Shown here: one piece after another, positions 1 through 5,462 of the stretch
How positions within the stretch are numbered: the first letter of the stretch is position 1
Layout of the letters: the number at the start of each line of letters is the position of its first letter
Translations under genes and position numbers: made by a program
The notes under the pieces: generated by a model
The model's database searches: none
What the model was told of the DNA's origin: nothing
What the model saw: the letters and a program-made list of their open reading frames with translations, nothing else
Source of the DNA: SIG607 sp045605385
GTDB lineage: Bacteria > Bacillota > Clostridia > Oscillospirales > Acutalibacteraceae
Assembly: GCA_045605385.1 (NCBI GenBank)
Contig: JAZUPW010000030.1
Span: 1-5,462 of the forward strand
Reading direction: 5' to 3'
DNA: 5,462 nucleotides

Positions 1-1
1 A

Positions 2-3000
2 AGCGGTATGACGTCTAACGGCGGCGGCGCAAGTTTGATGTTTATTGACAGTGAAGAAATTTTTGAGAGTGAATATATAACCGAGTCAAAAGATAATTGG
101 CAACGTCTTTTCTTAACCTTTACTGCAAAGAGGTCGGAATATGTAAGTATTTGTATGAATTTAAGCGGTGCTACAGGCAGTGTTTATTTTGATAACGTTC
201 AGCTTGAAGTAGGCGACCTTTCAGATTATAATATACTTGAAAACGCAGGGTTTGAAAACAGCGAAGCCGACGTTCCCGATGAATGGTATTTTTCTACTGT
301 CAGCGGAAGTATGTCAAGCACAGAGTACGTTTCAGGAAACGCAATAAAACTTGTCGGCGGCGCAACCAAGAGTTTGCACTGTGTTCAGTACATCAGTATG
401 CCGAACGGTAAAAACGGTGACACTTACGTTGCCTCGGCATTTGCAAAAGCACATTCAGTACCCGCAGAGGGTTGGCAGTTTGCTATTTTGGTAAGATTCA
501 GAAAAGACGGCGAAACCGTTAACGAAGAAACTATTGAGTTTAATTCTTATACTACGCAATGGCAAAAGGTTGCAGGCGCGGCAAAGGCTAAGGGCGATTA
601 TGATGCTATACACTTCTGGTTGCTTTATTATAACAACTGCAATACCGCTTATTTTGATAACGCCCAACTTATAAAAGATACCTTTGGAAACACATATAAG
701 TATGATGAAAATGGTAATCTTGTAACAACAACCGAGCTTGACGAAAAAGAATATACTTTCCAATATAACGGAAATAATGAACTTATTAAACAGAATAATA
801 TTTCAGGCAGTAAATATTATTATACTTATGATTCTTCCAAGCAACAGCAGCTTAATCTTACTACTGCAGGTGGCATAACAACAAATTATAAGTACGATTC
901 ATACGGAAATAATACCCTTATACAAACAGAGGGAAACAAACTGACCGACGGAAATGAATATTATATCCGTTATGCTCAAAATGATAGTTATTTAACGGTT
1001 TATAACGCTCAGTCTGCGGACGGTACCAATGTATTGACCGATAAGCATTACGGCAGTAATAGTCAGATTTGGAAATTAACTTCACGCCAAAACGGTTTAT
1101 ATTCATTACACCCCAAAAATTCACCGCAATCAGCTCTTACTGTTACAGGTGTAACTGACGGTTCAAATGTTGAAATCAGAAGCTATAGTGGTTCAGCAAA
1201 TCAGTTGTTCAATATAGAAAATTCTGACGGTGAAGTTTTGCTTGTCCCATCAAATGCTACAGGATTTGCCATTGATGGTGGTGGAGAAAATGCAAATGTA
1301 ACTATTTGGACTAAATCAACGAGTAATCAAAATCAAAAATGGTTATTAGAATCTACAGGTTATAATTTGGGTGGAAGCAATCCCTCAATTACTTCGGGTG
1401 CAGCTTATAATAATAAGGGATATTTAACATCAGCTACAGACAGTCGTGGAAATAGAACCTCATATACCTATAATACATTTACAGGTTTGTTAAATGATGT
1501 AACAGATGCTAAAGGAAATAAAACTAAGTATAGCTACGATTCTTCAAACCTTTTAAAAAGCGTTTCAACTGCAAACAGCATGGTACAGTACAATTATTCT
1601 TCATCAAAGCAACTTAATGAAATAATCTCCCCATCAGGAACAAAATACAACTTTACTTATAACGGCTTTGGCAGAACAACCGAAACAAAAATCGGTTCAA
1701 GAAGTTTAAGTTCAAATGTGTATGATAACGCAAAGGGCTTGCTCGATTATACAACCTATGGCAACGGAACAGTTGTGGATTACAGCTATGATGCTTTAGG
1801 CAGACAAACACAAACTACAATAAACGGTACTCTCAGATATAACAAAATATATGACGGTACTTCAAATTTAATAGCTGTTGAGGATTTTTCATTAAACAGA
1901 ACAGTTAAAAACAGCTACGATTTATTGGAAAGGCTAAGTATAACAAGGCTTATTGAGCGAAGCACAGGAAAAATATTAAGTTCTCTTAATATCAGATATG
2001 ATGAAAACCACAACCGTGTTGCAGGGTATGACAGCACTATAGGCAACATAAACGTTAAAACCGATTACACCTACGGTTCGGGAACTGATACAGATATTAT
2101 AACAGGAATAAAGCTTAACAGTTCAAATAATAACATTTTAAGCTATAATTACGATTCTCTGAAAAGGCTCAATAAACGAACTGTAAGCACTACTACGCCT
2201 TTTGAAACAAGCTATACATATATTTCGGGTAAGAGAACTTATGACTACTGCTTTGAACCGTATTTATGCGAAGGCAGAACCGTTTCGGGTGACTTTAATG
2301 GTGATGGTAAAGACGAGGTTGCTTTAATGTATGCGTATAGTACCAATGAAATGCGAATTTTCGTGCTAAATAATGATTCTAACGGCAACTGCAGTAGTGC
2401 TTGGACAGCAGTTCACTCAACAAGTTATAATCCGTATATGGTAACAAACCGAATGACTGCTGGCGACTTCGACGGTGACGGTAAAGACGAAATAGCCGCA
2501 ATGTATGATTACGGTAACGCTACTACAAAAATTCATATATTCAACATAACAGAGGGTGTAACGAGTAATTCTTGGGAAGACTGGTATGTAGAAACAAATC
2601 CCGGTTGGTATAATTCCGAAAAAGCAACCGGCAGAATAACCGCAGGCGACTTTAACGGCGACGGTAAAGACGAAATTGCAGTAATGTATGATTACGATAA
2701 TTATACAATGAAAATCAATATCTTTAAAACTAATAGCACAAATAACGGTTTTGATTTTCATATATGGTATCAGGCAACACAATATGACTCAAACCGAGTT
2801 ACAGGTCATTTCGCCGCAGCAGACGTAGATAATGACGGTAAGGATGATTTATTGGCATTATACGGTTACGATACACAAACCCGAATCCATCTTTTTAAAT
2901 CAAACGGCAGTGTTTTTAACGGTTGGTATGACTGGTATGTGAGCGAACAGAATGGATTTGGCGGAAATGATGTAAAAGGTACATTTGTTACGGGTGATTA

Positions 3001-4852
3001 TAACGGAGACGGTTATGACGATGCCGCAGTACTTTATAATTACGGTAAATATGCTAATCTGCTTGTGTTTACAGCAAACGGTCTGACTTCCGGAAATTAC
3101 TGGCAAACAAAACATATAAGCAAAGGAAACTATTTGTATGACCGTGCCGCTTACCGACTGGTTTCGGGTGACTTTAACGGCGACGGCAAGGATTCTATAC
3201 GCTGTATTTATGCCGAAAGCGACAGCTCTCTCGCCGCTTATGACTGGGAAGATAAAGGCGGAAGTATGTATGAGTTCAATAATCAACAATGGAACTCAAG
3301 ACTTTTCACTTCAACATTCGGTAATGAAACTACCACTCTTATAAAAACTGTTAAAAACGGCAACGATACACTTGAATATACCTATGACAATATGGGTAAT
3401 ATTACAAGCGTATCTAAAAACGGAACGGTTGTTGAAAGTTATACTTATGATAATTTAAATCAGCTTACTTCTTACACAAAAGACGGAACGGTATACAGCT
3501 ATGTGTACGATGCGGGCGGAAATATTGTAACCACAAGAGAAAACGGTGTAATAGTAAACAGATACCGTTACCTTAACAGCGAATGGAAAGACTTGCTTAC
3601 AGTATACAATTCAACAAACATTCGCTACGATGAAATAGGCAATCCGCTTAATTGGATGGGATACCTTGAGTTTACCTGGTCAAACGGCAGACAGCTTACG
3701 GCAATAAGGGATGACGTATATACTAAGGATTACAGATATACCTACAATGCCGAGGGACTTAGAACAAGCAAGAGCATAAACGGTGTAACAACCGATTACT
3801 ATTGGCTTAACGGTATGCTGCAGGCGCAGAAAACGGGCAGCGAGTACCTTGTTTTCCTATATGACGAAAACGGAACAGCATACGGCTTATTGCTTAAAAA
3901 CGGCACTACCGAAGAATACTATTATTACGTATTCAACGCACAGGGCGACGTAATTGGCATTCTTGACAGCCAAGGCACTCAGGTGGTAGAATATATCTAT
4001 AACCCGTGGGGTGAAATACTTTCCACTACAGGAACATTAAAGGATACAATAGGACAGAAAAACCCGTTAAGATACAGAGGGTATTATTACGATGCCGAGA
4101 CTGGATTCTATCTAACAGGTACAAGGTACTACGATCCGGAAATTGGTAGGTTCATAAATGCTGACGGAGAAATATCGGATGTAGGCGGAAATGTTTTAGG
4201 ATACAACCTTTTTGCATACTGTTTTAATAACCCAGTTAATATGGATGATCCAACAGGACAATGGCCAAAGTGGTTAACTGGTGCCTTAAATGTAGTTAGC
4301 GGTGTTACACAAATGGCTGCAGGAGCGGCTTTAGGCGCTTTTACAAGTTGGACTGGTGTTGGAGCTGTAGCAGCAGGATTTTTGTTTGTTAACGGAGCGG
4401 CTACAGCTACACAAGGGATAGGCCAAATAGTCAACGATGTCACTAAAACCGATGTGTTGAGAGAAGATAACATTGTTAGGACAGCCGTTAAAGATGTAGG
4501 ACGTGCAATAGGAGGAGATACCGGAGCCAAAATAGCCGGCGTTGCATATGATGTTGCCGCAGATGCAGCAAACCTATATGCTGGAAAGGTTGGATTGCAA
4601 CAAACAGGATTGGCACCAATAAAAGTTAATATTAACAAGGTCTTAAATAATCCAATGGATGAATTTGTCACTTGTGGACCCGCACCGGGTGTTATAAGTG
4701 ATTTCTGTCGTTCAATTCCTCTAAATGGTTATGGAAAAATTTATGCAACTCAATTGCCAAATGGTTTTTATCAGTTGGCTAATGGGCATCATCGGGTAGC
4801 TGCATTAAGAAGTCTAGGCAAAGAAACAATAAAGATTTTCTTGACCAAATAA
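2..4852 (+). CDS. RHS/YD-repeat polymorphic toxin with lectin and FG-GAP insertions and a ParB-like tip (5' partial)
   Basis: This is a very large, probably surface-delivered toxin that encloses its C-terminal effector in a YD-repeat shell. The frame is open to the left edge, so the true start, secretion signal and promoter are missing; the ATG at 8 is probably internal. Residues are numbered from that ATG (1614 to the stop). In order: the end of a jelly-roll domain (1-68, VYFDNVQLEVG), a second one (73-222), YD repeats (about 228-305), a ricin-B lectin domain (313-447), YD repeats (463-740), six FG-GAP/VCBS repeats (755-1075), YD repeats (1105-1345), and the RHS core (1352-1417: RYYDPEIGRF, FAYCFNNPVN, DPTG). 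An uncharged Ala/Gly-rich segment (1422-1476), a linker, and a ParB/Srx-like tip with NGHHR (1592-1596) follow. D1376 and D1386 sit where RHS/TcC proteins carry their self-cleavage aspartates. No frameshift or internal stop is visible. The RHS assignment is secure; the toxin activity is inferred. Confidence 0.95.
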   Translation, partial: SGMTSNGGGASLMFIDSEEIFESEYITESKDNWQRLFLTFTAKRSEYVSICMNLSGATGSVYFDNVQLEVGDLSDYNILENAGFENSEADVPDEWYFSTVSGSMSSTEYVSGNAIKLVGGATKSLHCVQYISMPNGKNGDTYVASAFAKAHSVPAEGWQFAILVRFRKDGETVNEETIEFNSYTTQWQKVAGAAKAKGDYDAIHFWLLYYNNCNTAYFDNAQLIKDTFGNTYKYDENGNLVTTTELDEKEYTFQYNGNNELIKQNNISGSKYYYTYDSSKQQQLNLTTAGGITTNYKYDSYGNNTLIQTEGNKLTDGNEYYIRYAQNDSYLTVYNAQSADGTNVLTDKHYGSNSQIWKLTSRQNGLYSLHPKNSPQSALTVTGVTDGSNVEIRSYSGSANQLFNIENSDGEVLLVPSNATGFAIDGGGENANVTIWTKSTSNQNQKWLLESTGYNLGGSNPSITSGAAYNNKGYLTSATDSRGNRTSYTYNTFTGLLNDVTDAKGNKTKYSYDSSNLLKSVSTANSMVQYNYSSSKQLNEIISPSGTKYNFTYNGFGRTTETKIGSRSLSSNVYDNAKGLLDYTTYGNGTVVDYSYDALGRQTQTTINGTLRYNKIYDGTSNLIAVEDFSLNRTVKNSYDLLERLSITRLIERSTGKILSSLNIRYDENHNRVAGYDSTIGNINVKTDYTYGSGTDTDIITGIKLNSSNNNILSYNYDSLKRLNKRTVSTTTPFETSYTYISGKRTYDYCFEPYLCEGRTVSGDFNGDGKDEVALMYAYSTNEMRIFVLNNDSNGNCSSAWTAVHSTSYNPYMVTNRMTAGDFDGDGKDEIAAMYDYGNATTKIHIFNITEGVTSNSWEDWYVETNPGWYNSEKATGRITAGDFNGDGKDEIAVMYDYDNYTMKINIFKTNSTNNGFDFHIWYQATQYDSNRVTGHFAAADVDNDGKDDLLALYGYDTQTRIHLFKSNGSVFNGWYDWYVSEQNGFGGNDVKGTFVTGDYNGDGYDDAAVLYNYGKYANLLVFTANGLTSGNYWQTKHISKGNYLYDRAAYRLVSGDFNGDGKDSIRCIYAESDSSLAAYDWEDKGGSMYEFNNQQWNSRLFTSTFGNETTTLIKTVKNGNDTLEYTYDNMGNITSVSKNGTVVESYTYDNLNQLTSYTKDGTVYSYVYDAGGNIVTTRENGVIVNRYRYLNSEWKDLLTVYNSTNIRYDEIGNPLNWMGYLEFTWSNGRQLTAIRDDVYTKDYRYTYNAEGLRTSKSINGVTTDYYWLNGMLQAQKTGSEYLVFLYDENGTAYGLLLKNGTTEEYYYYVFNAQGDVIGILDSQGTQVVEYIYNPWGEILSTTGTLKDTIGQKNPLRYRGYYYDAETGFYLTGTRYYDPEIGRFINADGEISDVGGNVLGYNLFAYCFNNPVNMDDPTGQWPKWLTGALNVVSGVTQMAAGAALGAFTSWTGVGAVAAGFLFVNGAATATQGIGQIVNDVTKTDVLREDNIVRTAVKDVGRAIGGDTGAKIAGVAYDVAADAANLYAGKVGLQQTGLAPIKVNINKVLNNPMDEFVTCGPAPGVISDFCRSIPLNGYGKIYATQLPNGFYQLANGHHRVAALRSLGKETIKIFLTK
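224..673 (+). other. Jelly-roll (galactose-binding-like/CBM) domain in the RHS protein
   Basis: Residues 73-222 run from YNILENAGFE to AYFDNAQLIKD and lead straight into the first YD repeat. An N-terminal 'LLENGDFE...W' and a C-terminal 'xxFDDxQL' are typical of carbohydrate-binding jelly-roll modules in Firmicute RHS/WapA proteins. The same ending, VYFDNVQLEVG, occurs at residues 59-69, so at least two such modules stand in tandem and the first is cut by the window edge. Surface attachment or glycan binding is inferred from the fold, not shown. Confidence 0.65.
944..1348 (+). other. Ricin-B-type beta-trefoil lectin domain inserted between YD repeats
   Basis: Residues 313-447 break the YD-repeat pattern. 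They show the three-fold repeat of a beta-trefoil lectin: a strand-loop 'YYIRYAQNDSYLTVYN', followed by QxW-type motifs at Q353-W355 (SQIWKL), Q399-F401 (NQLFNI, a degenerate copy) and Q443-W445 (NQKWLL). About 135 residues is the usual size for three subdomains. YD-type sequence resumes after a short Gly/Ser linker (from about residue 463). In this family the domain binds sugars such as galactose or xylan; the ligand here is unknown. Confidence 0.85.
2270..3232 (+). repeat. Six FG-GAP/VCBS repeats (probable beta-propeller) inserted in the RHS body
   Basis: Six copies of a calcium-loop motif of the form [ST]GDFNGDGKDE lie at residues 762, 820, 881, 939, 997 and 1055 (position of the first Asp), spaced 58, 61, 58, 58 and 58 residues apart. 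Each is followed by a hydrophobic strand and an aromatic pair (for example ALMYAY, AAMYDY, AVMYDY). Such DxDxDG loops mark FG-GAP/VCBS blades of integrin-type propellers, where the Asp/Asn side chains bind calcium. The fourth copy is the most divergent (ADVDNDGKDD) and the sixth loses its acidic end (GKDSI). YD sequence resumes near residue 1105. A role in adhesion or stability is inferred. Confidence 0.85.
4061..4258 (+). other. RHS-associated core ending in the DPTG cleavage-site motif
   Basis: Residues 1352-1417 form the conserved C-terminal RHS core: NPLRYRGYYYD, then TGTRYYDPEIGRFINAD, then FAYCFNNPVN and DPTG. In RHS and TcC proteins this region plugs the YD shell and acts as an aspartyl autoprotease that frees the variable C-terminus. 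D1376 and D1386 are the visible candidates for the catalytic pair. Everything after residue 1417 is the variable tip. The cleavage itself is family knowledge and was not observed. Confidence 0.85.
4259..4609 (+). other. Hydrophobic pre-toxin region of the RHS tip
   Basis: Residues 1418-1534 link the core to the toxin. Residues 1422-1476 contain no charged residue at all (the flanking charges are K1421 and D1477) and are rich in Ala, Gly, Val and Thr, with hydrophobic patches such as VGAVAAGFLFV. A charged amphipathic part (1477-1534) follows. Firmicute RHS proteins often carry a similar Gly/Ala-rich helical segment before different toxins. It could help pack the toxin in the shell or cross the target membrane; both are inference. 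Confidence 0.55.
4610..4849 (+). other. Putative ParB/sulfiredoxin-like toxin domain at the RHS C-terminus
   Basis: Residues 1535-1614 resemble a small ParB/Srx-fold domain. It opens with a strand (IKVNINKVLNNP), then has a central SIPLNGYG segment, a strand ending in NGFYQLANGHHR, and a final helix and strand (VAALRSLGKETIKIFLTK). ParB-fold proteins place a nucleotide- or phosphate-binding GxxR motif at this point; the GHHR variant occurs in ParB-like nuclease families, free-serine kinases and reported Tox-ParB tips of polymorphic toxins. About 80 residues is short but fits a minimal domain. C1556 and C1567 are the only cysteines in it. The activity (nuclease, NTPase or kinase-like) cannot be told from sequence alone. 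Confidence 0.65.
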
Positions 4853-4858
4853 AGGAGG
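4851..4858 (+). promoter_or_regulatory. Strong ribosome binding site of the immunity gene, overlapping the toxin stop
   Basis: AAAGGAGG ends 9 nt before the ATG at 4868, and its first two bases are the last two of the toxin's TAA (4850-4852). This near-perfect Shine-Dalgarno fixes the start of the downstream gene. It also suggests translation coupled to the long RHS message, with an initiation rate high enough to keep immunity protein in excess. Confidence 0.9.
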
Positions 4859-4867
4859 AATAACAAA

Positions 4868-5191
4868 ATGAGTAATATTATTTGCTTTGAAATAGTTAAT
4901 ATTAACAGTTCGGGAATAACAGTAAAAAGTGGGAAAACAGATATTAAAATTTGCTTTGATGAATGTGCTAAAAACTACGCTAACGAAAACTCTCTTGAAA
5001 ATAGTTGTTGTGTCGCAACAAGAGACATCACAAAGCTTACTTTTACTTTTTATACTCATCCAAAGATTAAAGTGGTTTTTAAGAAACATTTCTTCAAAGA
5101 TTTGGTTTCAGGAAAATCTGCAGTCAGTAAGTTTTTGGAATTGCAGAAGGCGATAAATAAGTATGGATACACCAGTTATGATTTATCATAA
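4868..5191 (+). CDS. Probable immunity protein paired with the RHS toxin tip (family not recognised)
   Basis: A 107-residue protein whose likely job is to bind and neutralise the toxin released by the upstream RHS protein. I do not recognise its family. It has no signal peptide and no membrane segment, so it should be cytosolic, where an immunity protein to a nucleic-acid- or nucleotide-targeting toxin would act. It reads as a mixed alpha/beta fold: strands near residues 2-10, 15-20 and 24-30, a loop with C47-C48, two strands around 55-71 (LTFTFYTHPKIKVVF), then a Lys-rich helical end (74-98). It has five cysteines (6, 29, 33, 47, 48). The start is set by AAAGGAGG 9 nt upstream, and the gene follows the toxin stop by 15 nt on the same strand. 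The immunity role rests on this position and the size, not on homology. Confidence 0.8.
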   Translation: MSNIICFEIVNINSSGITVKSGKTDIKICFDECAKNYANENSLENSCCVATRDITKLTFTFYTHPKIKVVFKKHFFKDLVSGKSAVSKFLELQKAINKYGYTSYDLS

Positions 5192-5357
5192 AGCATATTA
5201 TATTGTTTTTGCATACTTCCACTCGGGGACAAGGGGACGGGGGACAAGGGGACGGTTAGCGTGAAACCAAAAGCAGAAAAAACAGCAAAAAAGGCACACT
5301 AAACCAAGCCGAGTGAAAAACCCGACCAAAAATTTAAATATTGCGTTTTAAAACAGT
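5192..5357. other. Non-coding spacer between the immunity gene and the IS fragment
   Basis: No credible gene is visible here on either strand. It contains the G-rich tandem repeat (5225-5254), an A-rich stretch (about 5264-5295), a 10-bp palindrome GTTTTAAAAC (5345-5354), and two weak 7-bp inverted pairs that share one arm region: CACTCGG (5220-5226) with CCGAGTG (5309-5315), and GAGTGAA (5311-5317) with TTCACTC (5357-5363). No clear stem plus T-run terminator follows the immunity gene. If the minus-strand fragment is an insertion sequence, part of this spacer is that element's 3' flank. Confidence 0.5.
5225..5254 (+). repeat. Perfect tandem repeat of GGGGACAAGGGGACG with G-quadruplex potential
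   Basis: Two exact head-to-tail copies of a 15-mer occupy 5225-5239 and 5240-5254. They give four G-runs (5225-5228, 5233-5236, 5239-5243, 5248-5251) separated by loops of 4, 2 and 4 nt, matching a canonical four-tetrad G-quadruplex pattern on the + strand. The GGGGAC-type word resembles GGGGACnnGGGGACGGTT elements that I recall scattered between genes in some bacteria, sometimes near REP-associated (RAYT-like) transposases; that link is from memory and not tested here. Confidence 0.9.
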
Positions 5358-5462
5358 TCACTCATTCAAACGAGGAGAATGGTAATTGTTGTCGTAAAAG
5401 GTGTTGTTTGCGATTAAGGCATACGAAAGAGTTAGGATTTTTCGGGATATTGCAATAATAGC
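5358..5462 (-). CDS. C-terminal end of a probable IS110/IS1111-family transposase (partial)
   Basis: Reading the minus strand from the right edge gives 34 open codons and then TGA (5360-5358). The peptide starts AIIAISRKILTLSYALIANN, continues TFYDNNYHSP and ends RLNE. A hydrophobic '(K)AIIAIARKLL.IIY..L.NN..Y' helix close to the C-terminus is characteristic of IS110/IS1111 (Transposase_20) DEDD transposases, where it follows the serine-containing catalytic region. The catalytic parts would lie beyond the window. Only 34 residues are visible, so the family call is tentative; another protein, or a decayed transposase, is possible. It converges on the toxin-immunity pair and probably marks the edge of a mobile element. 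Confidence 0.55.
   Translation of the reverse strand, partial: AIIAISRKILTLSYALIANNTFYDNNYHSPRLNE

Noticed and set aside
2417..3289. Two minus-strand open frames (2417-2782 and 2900-3289) with repeated 'FTVxVxVA' words
   Set aside because: The repetition mirrors the FG-GAP repeats on the coding strand; these are shadows.
4129..4671. 180-codon open frame on the minus strand
   Set aside because: It lies opposite the conserved RHS core and tip, has no ribosome binding site I can see, and its Ala/Pro/Thr-rich sequence is what the complement of the Gly/Ala-rich segment would give.
4929..5156. Alternative + strand frame inside the immunity gene
   Set aside because: It overlaps the immunity gene entirely, lacks a Shine-Dalgarno, and the gene at 4868 has a near-perfect one.
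5192..5225. Rho-independent terminator after the immunity gene
   Set aside because: A short T-run is present (5206-5210) but I cannot find a convincing GC-rich stem before it.
5225..5254. Possible CRISPR repeat
   Set aside because: The two copies abut with no spacer and there is no further copy; it is a simple tandem repeat.
5373..5417. GAGGAG followed at once by ATG, giving a 12-codon peptide
   Set aside because: There is no spacing between the purine run and the ATG, and the peptide ends within 12 codons; the minus-strand transposase-like frame explains this stretch better.

Overview
The window looks like an accessory locus of a low-to-mid G+C Firmicute, most likely a gut-type clostridium (Oscillospiraceae/Ruminococcus-like). 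The evidence is the AAAGGAGG ribosome binding site, the AT-leaning codon use, and a C-terminal RHS core of the Firmicute type (RYYDPEIGRF, then FAYCFNNPVN, then DPTG). The genus is inferred by eye; no search was run.

Layout. Positions 2-4852 (+) are one very long open reading frame without its 5' end: a large RHS/YD-repeat polymorphic toxin (WapA/Rhs-like). Its visible parts, in order, are the tail of one jelly-roll (CBM-like) domain, a second complete one, a first set of YD repeats, an inserted ricin-B-type lectin domain, a second set of YD repeats, an inserted block of six FG-GAP/VCBS calcium-loop repeats, a third set of YD repeats, the conserved RHS core with DPTG, a 55-residue uncharged Ala/Gly-rich segment, and a short C-terminal tip with an NGHHR ParB/Srx-like motif, which is the probable toxin.

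Positions 4868-5191 (+) encode a 107-residue cytosolic protein of no recognised family. It starts 15 nt after the toxin stop, and its ribosome binding site overlaps that stop codon. Position and spacing make it the probable cognate immunity protein.

Positions 5192-5357 are non-coding. They hold a perfect tandem repeat of a 15-mer (5225-5254) whose four G-runs could fold into a four-tetrad G-quadruplex. Positions 5358-5462 (-) read as the last 34 codons of a protein running off the right edge; its sequence resembles the C-terminus of IS110/IS1111-family transposases. The toxin-immunity pair is therefore probably bordered by an insertion sequence.

How it fits together. The RHS protein would bind target-cell surface sugars through its jelly-roll and lectin domains, enclose its C-terminal toxin in the YD-repeat shell, and release it after cleavage near DPTG. 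The small downstream protein would protect the producer and its kin. A switch in proline codon choice just before DPTG fits the usual swapping of toxin tips plus immunity genes onto a conserved RHS body.
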